Assembly (NCBI GenBank): GCA_949987565.1
Contig: OX465110.1
Coordinates: 20,169,773 to 20,233,772 of the forward strand
DNA from: Luidia sarsii
Taxonomy: Eukaryota > Echinodermata > Asteroidea > Paxillosida > Luidiidae
Reading direction: 5' to 3'
DNA: 64,000 bases
A program made the translations under genes and the position numbers. A model generated the notes under the pieces. That model searched no databases, was not told where the DNA came from, and worked only from the letters and a program-made list of their open reading frames with translations. This document shows, piece after piece, positions 48,226 through 56,969 of this stretch (the first letter of the stretch is position 1; the number at the start of each line of letters is the position of its first letter).

Positions 48226-51200
48226 GAGAGAGCCAGAGAGGGAGAGAGAGAAGAGACAGAGAGGGAGAGGGGATAGTGGAGAGAGGGAGTAAGAGGACAA
48301 AACAAATTAACAAATCCAATCAATAGACAAACAAGTGCATTTTCAATGTCAAGTTCATGAGCACAGACAACACGCCATCACAAGCTTGTCGGCATTCGTT
48401 TTCTCTTTCTCTCTCTCTCTCTCTCCCTCTCTCCGCCTTTTTGTCTAGCTTTCATTCCCTGTATGTACTGTACTTGCATATTTTTTTTCTGGCATAAAGG
48501 CTATTGTTTGGTGGTTGAAGGAGAGAGGGGCAAGGGAAGCGAAGGGAACGGGGGTGTAGGTAGGGCAGAAGGTGGAGGGGAGATGGTTGGGTTTGTGCAG
48601 CTGTGGGCCCGGCAGGTGGCCAAGGTTTTCAGGGGATGCAAGGGTTCCCCCAAGCTGCACCTGGGTGGTGGAGGGGGTGGTGTTGGTGGGGGAGGGGAGG
48701 GGAAAGGAGGGGAGAGGAGGGGAGAGGAGGGGAGAGGAGGGGAGAGGAGAGGAGGGATAATAATCAATTAGAGATGGTCACGCCAGTCAGGGGGCGCTGG
48801 ACCATCCCCGGCTCAATATAGATTTGTCGGCACATACGAGAGTGTCACCGGGGAGAGAGGGACTGTGGCGGATGGTTTGTGCCGGGTATTGTCAGTGTGG
48901 CAACAATGCAGTTCGGGCGAGGGTAGAGGGAGGCACAGTATTGGCCCACATACGGTCCCCTATGGAAGAATAAATTACAGCGCACTCACAGAAATTTGCT
49001 TTGTAGATGTGCAGTCATGCTGCTTCGTATTAGCCACGACGAGTGAAGCCCTAGCTATAAATATATAACTCATTGTGACTACACATGCACAACAGGCTAC
49101 AGTGAGACACCTATTATTAGATGCTGTACCCATGTACTGAGCCCGACTCAACACCCCTCACCAATGGCTATCTGATGACGTTGATTAAAAGATGCCTCAA
49201 TGCATTTTTGAGCACCCCCCCCCCCCCGCACAATAACTCAAGGCTCTATACACAGGCATGCAACTCTTGAATTGTAAAAAAAGAGGAAAATGTCCGAATG
49301 AAACTGCGAGCGCGAAGCACGAAGCCCTTACGGTGTGTGGTTTTTGGGCCTGCTTAAGGGCCCGGGAAAATTTTGGATTCTAGATGCTGTGTGGTGCATT
49401 CTGAGTAGTTTGTGACAACTTATGACTTTGATTTAAAAAAAAAAAAAAAAAAAAAACTCCTTTTTTTTTTTTTTTGCAATGTGCACATACCCGGTAGTAC
49501 ATGGCCGCTAAGGCTGGGGCTAAAGGTTATCGGCCGGACACAGTACGTCCAAGGAGGTACCACCTTGGTATGCCTGGCACATCACTGCAACAATCTGACA
49601 TCAAGAGCCTTAAGCCGCATTTCCACTGGACTTATTTTGGTCAAAGTAACCGAGACTATGGTTACTTTTCCCATTTTAAGTCCAGTGGAAACGGCCCAGT
49701 TAAATTTCCTCTCGGTTACTTTAACCGAGCCGATTGGTTACTTTTACCGGCCAACCTCTGCCCAGTAAAGGTGACCAGGTAAGTTTAACCGAGCCGATTA
49801 GTCCAGTGGAAACGCACCACTCGGTAAAACACGACTCGGTGTACATGCACTGTGCACAAATAATATTTGCCAGCTCGGTTACTTTAACCATCGTCTGTTA
49901 AATCGACCGACTCAAAAGTCCCAAGTGGAAACGACGGTCAAATGTGACCATTGGAAATTTCACCATCGTCTCGGTTAAATTTTAGTCCAGTGGAATATCC
50001 TAACACCAAAAGTCATAGCCACAGATATCTGACTAAATGCCTACAGTACATGTACAGTAGCTCTCGGCTGAACACCCACACACACACAGACAGGCACAGA
50101 CCAACCAACCACAGACCAACCACATCGGCTGCAGTGCAAAAAAAACCAAATTATCGGAGTGAGTGCAGACAGAGATATATCGAGTGAGACAGAGGCGGAG
50201 AAGAGATGAGATGATCCGTGCCAAGTGATAACGCAGTGGGTGGGACCAGATCAATATATTATACACTCAGGGCAAGGCAGAGTGATCCGGCATTCGGAAC
50301 GTACTCAGTTTCTCATTGTGATGCTTAATGGTTGAGTCCTCCTTGCCTGGGTGGCGGCCAATGGGCAGGGTGCGAGCGAAAAAAGAAGAGAGGAGGAGGG
50401 CAAAACGAGAAGAGTCAACGATGATCGTCACTGTGCATCTCCTCGGAGGGACACTAGCTCTACCCTGCCGTCCTTTTCCCCAAAATGAAACGGCATAAAT
50501 GGCTGTCTATAGAGGTTGTTCAGTCACATGCGTTTTGTCGGTCAGCGCTCAATTCACACGGATGTACGGTACGCGGAGCGCACGCGCCTTTGAGTCATCA
50601 AATGTCCGCGGATTTGGATGCTCCTGCTGATATACTAATTAACCATTGGCGGTCAAGTGATGTCACATGAAATACCTCTGTATGTCAAAGGGAACTGAGC
50701 ATATACAATCCTCAAGGTCTACTGCTCTTCAGAAATTAGGCCTACACATACACATGTACTATACATGTACATGTATGTATGTGGGCAAATTCCTTGCTGT
50801 GACTGGTCTCGGGTGCGAATCCTGAGTTCTGGTCTTGGCTCCCTTGACCCGTTCCGGCTTGGGATTGAACGGTGGTGACAGGCACTGATCACGGTTCGAT
50901 TCTAACATTTGGCCGTGGCCTCTCTGCTTGTGCATGAATGGGTTGGTGAATGAGCGGCTGTCACCACTCGGTCTTAGGTCCGAACCCCACTGCACTCATT
51001 CGTGGATTGCTTCGCCACTCTCACCTCTCATAACTAGATAGTGGTTGTGCCTGACGGGTTCTCTGGGTTTGAATTCCCCCGTTCACTCGTGTTGTAATCC
51101 GATTCATGTCCGCAACCAAACAGTGGTCATGAGTGGTCTCTGGTTCGAATCCCAGACTTGGTTGTAGTTTCTTTACCCCGTTCGCACTTAAACAGTGGTC

Positions 51201-54200
51201 ATCCAAGTCTGACTGGTCTAAGGTTCGAATTCCAACCTTGGTGTCCATGACCATTTCGTGCTTGTGACTAAATTGTGGTTATGACTGATTTGTCTAGGGT
51301 TCGAATCTCCAACTTTGGTCACAGTTTCTTTACGTGTTTCCCAACAACCAAACGGAGGTCGTCTAATTGTCTCGGGTTCCAATGCCCACATTCAGTCGTC
51401 GGTTCTTTGCCCGTTTCAACCTCGTGACTGATCAGAGGTCATTACTGGTGTCGGGGGTTCGAATCCACGCGCGTCCGTACCTTTGCGGGCCTTCTTCTGC
51501 AGCCTGACCGTGTCTGAGGACTTCTTTTTGATGTCTTGCCTGGCCTTCTTGTAATCTGTAGTCGAGAAAAGAGAGAGAGAGAGAGAGAGGAGGGAGAGAG
51601 ATGGGGAGAGGGTAAGAAGGGTTTTCATTGTCGGACAAACTGGCCACGCTTAACCAATGCTTGGTCACTCTTAACCAGAATGGTGCAAGGATAATGGCCA
51701 ATAACTGGACAACAGCTTGGCCAGACCCAGACCCTATTGACCAAGTTTCCATTCGTGTAAAAATTGTTTTTGTCTCCTCTATACAGACTATAAAGATAAC
51801 ATGATCTGAAAGCACCGAGCATACAGTGCTACCTGTAATTATATGTCAAGTGGCACAAAACCAATTGATTGAATTCTGCACGGACCGATCGTAAATGATG
51901 CGTTCACACTGCACTGCACGTTCGTGTACAACAACAACGACAGAAGTTTGGCCAATGAACCATTATACGATGGCACTGATGAAAAAAAATGAGGCTTCGG
52001 GACAGAAGTCGGCGATCTGTGAGAAGGACGACATTTAAGCGGGGCACGGATCGGATTGTTTATTTTTTTAAAATCTATCTGGAGGGGGGAGAAGAGGCTC
52101 GGCTAGTGTAAACAACACGCAGAGGTCAAGGTTTGGACGGGGATTTGGGATGATGTACTGCAACCCCCCCCCCCATGCTTGCAAAATATCGTGCGGGAGA
52201 TGAGATTTAATGGCTAGTTGATTGCATTTGCCCTGTGTCTTTGAGGGGGAGGATTGGAGGGGGGTTGTTTCATTGGATTAGATTGTGTGCACACAGGGCT
52301 CCTATGTGACGTACACGGGCAACCAGAGCATCTATATTTCTCCTTTTTATGACAGGTTAATACAATTGCAGAGAGACGATGCCACGCCATGCGAACTCAC
52401 GCGGACCGAATATTAAAACTGAGAGAGGTAAACATCGTGACGCCAGAGGTCTGAGCTCTGTGTAGACGGTTGGGGCGCCATGTGTGTCTGTACGCAGATG
52501 AGATTTTTCATGGCAGCAGCAGACCTGCGTGCTGTACAAAGACTATGTGCCAGTATCATGCGTTCACACCCACATACATGTACTGTACATGTACAGTGCC
52601 CTGTCATTTAAGAAGTGTGCTGTGGTTCCGGCACACTGCTCATGCCAGTAATGTTCGGGATGGCAGTCGTGGTTAATGGCCATCGAGGGAATTGCAGATT
52701 GGAGGTGGGAGGCTGGCTTGAGAAAGGGAGGGAGGGAGGGAGGGAGGGGGGGAGGGAGGGAGGGAGGGAGGGAGGGAGGGAGGGAGGGAGGGAGGGAGGG
52801 AGGGAGGGAGGGAGGGAGGGAGGGAGGGAGGGAGGGAGGGAGGGAGGGAGGGAGGGAGGGAGGGAGGGAGGGAGGGAGGGAGGGAGGGAGGGAGGGAGGG
52901 AGGGAGGGAGGGGAACAGTGCCTGACCCTGTCCAGCCAATGTATGCAGTGAATAACGAGACACCCCACCCTCCCTCTACCCCTCCCTCCTTTTCCCCTCT
53001 CATCGATTGAAGGCACATTTCCCCACACCTAGTGCGCTCATTGTGCACGTACACACAGGCTCTGGGCCTTACAGCCTGACGTACATAGATTACAGTCTGT
53101 CTTTATCGTGATCTAACAGACCCACGCACTGGATGCATAATGGGGCTGTTCCCTCGAGGTACCTGGGATTCAGCACTATCAAGATAACGGCGGTTACCAA
53201 CTGGAAAGAGGGAGAGCGAGAGAGGGAGAGAAGCCACGAGGTTGGACTCTGCTAGGCCCCTGAATTATTCATGGAGGCTCTAGCAAGCTCCTACGAGACA
53301 AAAAGAACAGGGATGGAGGGGGGTACATGTACACGTACATGTACATGTACCTTTACAAGCCGGCTACCAGGTCCCATCATCCCATCGTGGCACCCTGGCC
53401 ATGTATCATATTTCCTTGGCAAGTGAAGTGTGGAAGGAAATGTCAATTTGATCCCCTCTCTCTGTCTTTGTTGCCTCTTTGTCCCTTCCTCAGTCACTTT
53501 CTCCCTCTCTCTCTTTCTCTTGCTTTCTACTTTGTGTCACAGTTTCTCTATGTCCCTCTCACTCTCCATGTCTGTCTATCTGTCTGTCTGTCTGTCTAGT
53601 CTATTTCTCACTCCTTTCTCTGTCTTTTTCCTCTCTCTCTCTATAGCGATTCCACTGGACAGAAATTTAACTGAGACGATGGTTGAATTTCCAATGGTTA
53701 AATTTGACCGTCATTCCCACTTGGACTTTTCAGTCGGTCAATTTAACCGAGCTGACAAAAATAATTTGTGCACAGTGCATCTACACAGAGTCACGTTTTA
53801 CCGAGTGGTGCGTTTCCACTGGACTAATCGGCTCGGTTAAACTTACCTGGTCACTTTTACTGGGCAGAGGTTGGCCGGTAAAAGTAACCAATCGGCTCGG
53901 TTTAGTAACCGAGAGGAAATTTAACTGGGCCGTTTCCACTGGACTTACAATGGGAATAGTAACCATAGTCTCGGTTACTTCGACCAAAATAAGTCCAGTG
54001 GAAACGCGGCTTAAGTCTCTGACCCTGTCTCGCTCAACCTATCTCTTTCTGTCTCTCTGTACCCCTCTCTGTGTCCCTCTGTCTTTCTCTCTGGGTCTCC
54101 ATCTCTCTTATTCGGTCTTTCCGTCGTACTCTGCCTGTCTCTGCCTGTCCATCTTCCTCTCTCTGTTTCTCTCTCTGATTCTGTTCTCTCTGTAATTCTG

Positions 54201-56091
54201 TCCTCTGTCTCTCTATCTCTAACCCCCCTCAACTTCAAAGAAAAAGGAGCCCAGTGAGAGATACACCATGGATGTGGTCGTTAGACATGTTAGTAAGGGG
54301 CCAGGCCACAGCATAGCATTACAGGAGAAGTCACTCGGATACTTTATAGACCAGACCCATCCCCTTCCCTTCCTTACTTACTTCTTGCAGTGTCATTTTA
54401 AGGATGATGATTAACGAGACCAGAAGATCTGGAGGGGTTTTTCAGGGGGAGGGGGCTTGATCCGGTGGAATACTGTAATCTTCTAAATTTAGTGAGGCTC
54501 TCAGAAGAGCTGCTCTTGCCTAAAGATTATGCGCCTGATGTCAAGGCAAAACCTCTTACACACATGTACATTATGAGACAATCCCACTGCCATTTTTTTT
54601 CTTCTATTCCTTGAAACGTTGAGAGTAAGTTTTGCACTGCTCTCCCATAGCCCTTTCAAGACACCACTCAGTTTTGCCGGGGGAAAGAAAGTAAGTTAGC
54701 AATGCCCTCGTTTGGTGAATTTCTCAGTTACAACAATTCTCGGGTTCCTGGAGCCACAAAAATCCACTTGACAGTGGACCAAAAAAAGGGGGTCCTTTGA
54801 AAAAGATCCTTCTGTGATGAAAACATCAGGTTCTGTGACCAGGGAGTGATTTCACAAAGCCTTACGATGCATCAGCTTACGATGGATAACCCATAGTTGT
54901 GACAACTCATTATGGTCTCTGTGCAATGCCCATTGTCGCGCAATCGGTCGTACAAGTAACGATCAGTTTGATGCAATCAGCCTGAGGGGTACTACATATA
55001 CATTGTATGCACTATACCTTTGGCGTGCTCCTTGTCTAGTTGCGTAGTCATCTTTTTCCACTCCTCCATGCGTTCTTGCAGTGGGACGACCAGACACTCC
55101 ATGATTGCACTGAATGGACAAACACAGAATAGATAATGGATTGCGGTGATAGATTACGCCAACTGGGCTCTCGGGGTCAATGACACTTCTGAATGCCAAT
55201 CCTTAGAGGCCGTTCACACTGTGCAAATAATCCCAATTCCAATCGCAATTCGAAAAACCCGGTAGTTTGGGGGGTTTTTTCGCGGGGAAGGGAAGAAGTC
55301 AATGTAGATTGAATGTGAGAGGCTTTCTGATTAACCTTTCCTTACATACATGCAGCTGCCAACCTATCTTTAAAGGAAATTAGGAATTCTTCTATTAAAA
55401 AAAGAGGAATCACAGAGCAAATTACATAGGAATACATGTGTATTTCCAAGCTAAAATTCAAAATCTGTTGTCAGGAGCTGTAAAAAGTGACAAATTTGTA
55501 CCAAAAAAGAGGAACAATTCTTCCCAAAGAGAAATGGTTGGCAGCTACATTTGTACATGTATTGTATGTCCTTACCATTGGTGACTTTAGTCGACAAGCA
55601 CTATGCACATCTTCTACGGAGGAAAATGTATTCTACGTGCACCCTCTGTCGTTCATACTCAATACACCAGGAAGGCTATTTTTATAAGCTTTCTGTTCAG
55701 CAATATGTTGAATAAAGTTTATTTTCTAAAGACTTTGAATAATGTGCTATAAATGGTTTGTTGTACAGAAATTTCGTTTGAATTTCATACAAGAAGAAAG
55801 CCCCAGTTCTTTAGTACAGTACCTTTTGTACAACCCAGGTTGAATAGGAGTGCAAGGAAAACCTACATTTACACTGTACATGTACATGTACAGGTGTAGC
55901 TGCCTTTGGCTCAAAACAATTTGGTAATGGACTGTACGTGCCGGATAAACAGATGAAAGGGTTAACAAGTCCAACACCCATTGCCCCATGAGCGGGCCAC
56001 ACTCACTTGGTGAAGGATTTCAGCTTGAGCTCAATGGTCTTGTGTCGGATGCACATGCGGGTCAGAGAAGCACCCATGTCCTTGGTGGCAC
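38424..56091 (-). CDS. MTSS1: MTSS1/MTSS2 orthologue (I-BAR and WH2), 3' ten exons
   Basis: Membrane-curving I-BAR scaffold that binds phosphoinositides and actin and shapes protrusions (family knowledge). Minus-strand exons: 56091-56007, 55109-55018, 51555-51481, 45626-45469, 44367-44215, 43614-43333, 42334-41914, 41413-41316, 41087-40955, 39616-38424. All GT-AG with matching phases; about 896 residues to the TGA at 38426-38424. The I-BAR part reads ASLTRMCIRHKTIELKL, PLQERMEEWKKMTTQLDKEH, YKKARQDIKKKSSDTVRLQK, DVNDMYLLLEEQEKNAV, each matching MTSS1. Then the Ser-rich RLSSVSSQDSGFTSQDTLF, a Pro-rich exon (42334-41914), SDIYRQRSATLPGR, a poly-Gln tract and a terminal WH2, ILSDIRRGVKLRRTISNDR. 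About 70 N-terminal residues are missing: no exon for them was found between 56092 and 64000. MTSS1 and MTSS2 split in vertebrates, so this is likely the pre-duplication gene. Confidence 0.93.
38565..39075 (-). repeat. Poly-glutamine-coding CAG/CAA tract in MTSS1
   Basis: Mixed CAG/CAA codons give runs of up to about 11 Gln, with an internal repeat GHYQQQQQQQQ three times (about 38910-38790). Mixed codons make slippage less likely than in a pure CAG array. It lies between the Pro-rich region and the WH2 domain; human MTSS1 has no such tract as far as I recall. Confidence 0.9.
39618..39800. repeat. 36-bp tandem repeat beside MTSS1 last-exon acceptor
   Basis: Five copies of a 36-bp unit starting AAGATCAAATGGTCAGTACC at 39621, 39657, 39693, 39729 and 39765. 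The first begins within 5 bp of the acceptor of the exon ending at 39616, so it occupies the polypyrimidine/branch-point zone. Confidence 0.95.
39975..40790. repeat. 38-bp GT-rich minisatellite in MTSS1 intron
   Basis: About 21 units of TTTTGGGATTGGTGGGTGAG plus TTTGGGGTGGGTGGTGGG, with one short and a few 39-bp variants. On the other strand it reads open in all frames as Pro/Thr/His repeats; these ORFs (over 380 codons) are not genes, although one of them overlaps the true exon 41087-40955. Confidence 0.95.
41498..41904 (+). mobile_element. 5'-truncated PLE inside an MTSS1 intron
   Basis: Plus strand: 41502-41576 encodes GREKMWMKRL then TIQPHGLNIQEGND-stop, the C-terminus of the same GIY-YIG ORF as at 25409. 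A CT-rich 3' UTR follows (two near-repeats of ATCCCTACCCTACTCCTTGC), then TTGTGTACATGTATCTGTTT and the tail GGTCCTGCTAGGATCGAAAC..GGCCCACTAAATTTTAAGA. It fills about 80% of a 500-bp intron, antisense to MTSS1, and ends 10 bp from the splice donor at 41913. Confidence 0.88.
42455..43255. repeat. 40-bp tandem array of a Pol III A-box half-unit
   Basis: A 40-bp unit beginning TGGATAGCTCAGCTGATGAG occurs at 42561-42801 (7 copies every 40 bp) and 42901-43221 (9 copies every 40 bp), with a diverged copy at 42462. The blocks are separated by CAACTAGTCTTGGCTAGGG, which also occurs before block 1, showing a higher-order unit. TAGCTCAGCTGATGAG resembles the tRNA A box (TRGCNNAGYNGG). No B box is in the array, so it is not a set of tRNA genes. 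Intronic in MTSS1, ending 80 bp before the exon at 43333. Confidence 0.93.
43712..43882. mobile_element. Foldback MITE-like element in MTSS1 intron
   Basis: Arms ATGAGGTTTTGCCCTGCTCG / complement GAGCAGGGCAAAACCTC, continuing TGCTTTGCCCGATG and its complement, with a central loop TGATGAAATTGTTGTCATCA. Same family as 4560-4766. An A-run (43627-43650) separates it from the exon acceptor at 43614. Confidence 0.75.
44462..45435. repeat. (CCCAA)n-like degenerate satellite in MTSS1 intron
   Basis: About 970 bp of CCCAA/CCAAC pentamers with variants (CCATC, CCAAAT). A perfect run lies near 45345-45400. The opposite strand is (TTGGG)n, G-rich and open in every frame as Trp/Gly/Val repeats. It runs to about 33 bp from the donor of the exon 45626-45469. 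Confidence 0.95.
45780..46110 (-). repeat. Two eroded PLE-type tails
   Basis: GGACCTTTCTCAGAGGCAGA (45810) and, on the minus strand, GATCCTGCTGGGATAGAAAC then ATCAGGCCCTCC (46095-46063) keep the tail outline, including GAAAC-ATC-AGGC. The sequence between is AT-rich. Confidence 0.5.
46155..46745 (+). mobile_element. tRNA-derived SINE with five tandem heads
   Basis: Five heads starting GGTTGGATAGCTCAGATGG at 46361, 46436, 46511, 46586 and 46661 (75-bp period; each with GACTAGTTGACTATTTAGGG). Only the last has a B box, GGGTTCAAGTCCC at 46711, followed by the tail CAGTCAAAGTTTTCTTCGCC. The preceding block 46160-46330 (GTGTGATCCCCGACC, TTGTTTGCATCTGAATG) is shared with the copies at 18300 and 56225. 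Not a functional tRNA: no acceptor-stem pairing. Confidence 0.85.
46746..47800. other. MTSS1 intron, no gene; eroded PLE tail
   Basis: AT-rich intronic DNA. CTTGAGAAAAGTCCTGGCGG at about 47550, followed by GATCAATGTGTCAATG, is an eroded PLE tail. Nothing else was recognised. Confidence 0.45.
47805..48295. repeat. (GA)n/GGGAGA purine tract and (GATA)n
   Basis: About 490 bp of strand-asymmetric purines with a (GATA)n run at 48190-48225. The complementary strand reads open as Ser/Leu/Pro repeats. A matching pyrimidine stretch (48397-48434) and a GGGAGA purine block (48690-48755) follow nearby. Confidence 0.95.
48780..49600. other. MTSS1 intron, no gene seen
   Basis: Mixed sequence with C-, A- and T-homopolymers (49207-49219, 49435-49476). 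Around 49300-49400 it has GCGAGCGCGAAGCACGAAGC and a GGGCCC-centred stretch resembling dispersed invertebrate repeats, not identifiable further. Confidence 0.35.
49608..49998 (+). mobile_element. MITE with ~45-bp terminal inverted repeats, copy 1
   Basis: Left end TTTCCACTGGACTTATTTTG then AACCGAGACTATGGTTAC; right end CACCATCGTCTCGGTTAAAT then TTTAGTCCAGTGGAAT, an imperfect inverted match. Internally it repeats TAACCGAGC and GTCCAGTGGAAACG. The copy at 53640-54012 is the same element in opposite orientation. No transposase. Confidence 0.8.
50795..51475. repeat. ~80-bp tandem array of a Pol III B-box half-unit
   Basis: Nine degenerate units with GGTTCGAATCC-like cores near 50811, 50895, 50976, 51064, 51141, 51218, 51297, 51375 and 51455 (spacing 77-88 bp). 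Each is preceded by TGGTCTC/TGTCT and followed by a T-rich stretch with CTTTGGTC-like words. The core is the tRNA B box (GGTTCGANNCC). No A box or cloverleaf is discernible. The last unit ends at the donor of MTSS1 exon 51555-51481. Confidence 0.85.
51556..52720. other. MTSS1 intron, no gene seen
   Basis: Contains a (GA)n run at 51570-51600, a C-run at 52165-52173, and unique-looking sequence. No exon of the I-BAR domain is expected here because flanking exon phases already join. Confidence 0.5.
52725..52912. repeat. (GGGA)n microsatellite
   Basis: About 46 near-perfect GGGA tetramers (one GGGG interruption near 52746). Long Gly/Arg/Glu or Pro/Ser/Leu ORFs on both strands are by-products. 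Confidence 0.97.
53640..54012 (-). mobile_element. MITE with ~45-bp TIRs, copy 2 (inverted)
   Basis: ATTCCACTGGACAGAAATTT, AACTGAGACGATGGTTGAAT at the left and GTCCAGTGGAAACGCGGCTT at the right. Read on the minus strand it follows copy 1 base for base over most of its length, including TTAACCGAGCCGATTAGTCC. Flanked by CT-rich microsatellites (53450-53640, 54020-54225). Confidence 0.8.
54230..55015. other. MTSS1 intron, no gene; eroded PLE tail
   Basis: GGTCCTTTGAAAAAGATCCT, then GATGAAAACATCAGGTTC at 54790-54830, is an eroded PLE tail. The stretch 54850-54970 (CCTTACGATGCATCAGCTTA) resembles 44060-44175, a dispersed repeat of unknown type. Confidence 0.45.
55110..56006. other. MTSS1 intron, no feature recognised
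   Basis: AT-rich with short random ORFs; TACATGTACATGTACA near 55878. No repeat family was identified. Confidence 0.45.
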
Positions 56092-56224
56092 CTGCAAGCC
56101 AAGAAGACAAGGAGAGACAAATAAGATATCCCGGTCATTTCATTGCCACGGACGGAATTCAAATTCCCGCCTTAAAGAAGAGAAGAAGATCCAGCTGACT
56201 ATCGTCCCTGAGCTGGGAGGCATT

Positions 56225-56965
56225 TAACCTTCATTTCCGACCATTAACTGCCCTATATCTCCAGGGATCATGCCTGCATTTTCATTCCGATGCAAACGAC
56301 AAATTAATGTCCATGTAAACCTGGCTATGTCCAGCGGTTTGGGGATCACACAAAGCTGCTGGCTCTAATTTCAAGCAAACAAAGGAAAAAAGGAAAACTG
56401 ACTTGAGAAATTTCTAAAAAAACTTGAAAAATTTAACAGATAATTTCAGTGGACCGGAACTTGCACTTGAGACCTCTGGCTATAACCACACATGGTGCCA
56501 GTGCTTTTCCCACTTGAGCAATCCAGCCTTTACACGTACCGTACATGTACACAATGTACCAGTACATTACATGTGGTACATGTAGGTGGTGGCCTTTCCA
56601 AACAAGTCTACCACATTCAGACATTCAGCATCTTTACTGAGTAAGGGGTGCTAGTCTTTTAACCATTTAACCATTGACTGCCATACACATCCAGGATTCA
56701 CACCTTTTTGAGTTAAAAAAAAAATGGACTGGACCAGGAATTGAGCCTGAGACCACTGGCTTAATGTACTACCGTAGCACATCAACTTCTGTACCTGAAT
56801 AAGCTTGTACTTGTAATTACGGAGTTTCCCAGTCTTATTATCTTTCCTTTGTGTATTTGAAAACATTTTGTTTCTTTTCTTGGTAAGATGGTAAGAGCAC
56901 TGGTAATGCAAAGCCAGGGTCTCGGGTGCAAGTCCTGGTCCAGTCCAAGTTTTCTTTGCCATTTT
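56225..56965. mobile_element. Cluster of tRNA-SINE copies
   Basis: Minus-oriented copy at about 56540-56225: head GGCTGGATTGCTCAAGTGGG, B-box region GAGGTCTCAAGTGCAAGTTC, body ATCACACAAAGC and CATTTTCATTCCGATGC. A minus fragment at 56800-56650 (GACTGGACCAGGAATTGAGC on the plus strand). A plus fragment at 56885-56965 (GATGGTAAGAGCACTGG, GGTCTCGGGTGCAAGTCC, CAGTCCAAGTTTTCTTTGCC). Their relics lie upstream of the first MTSS1 exon seen. Confidence 0.8.
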
Positions 56966-56969
56966 TCAT

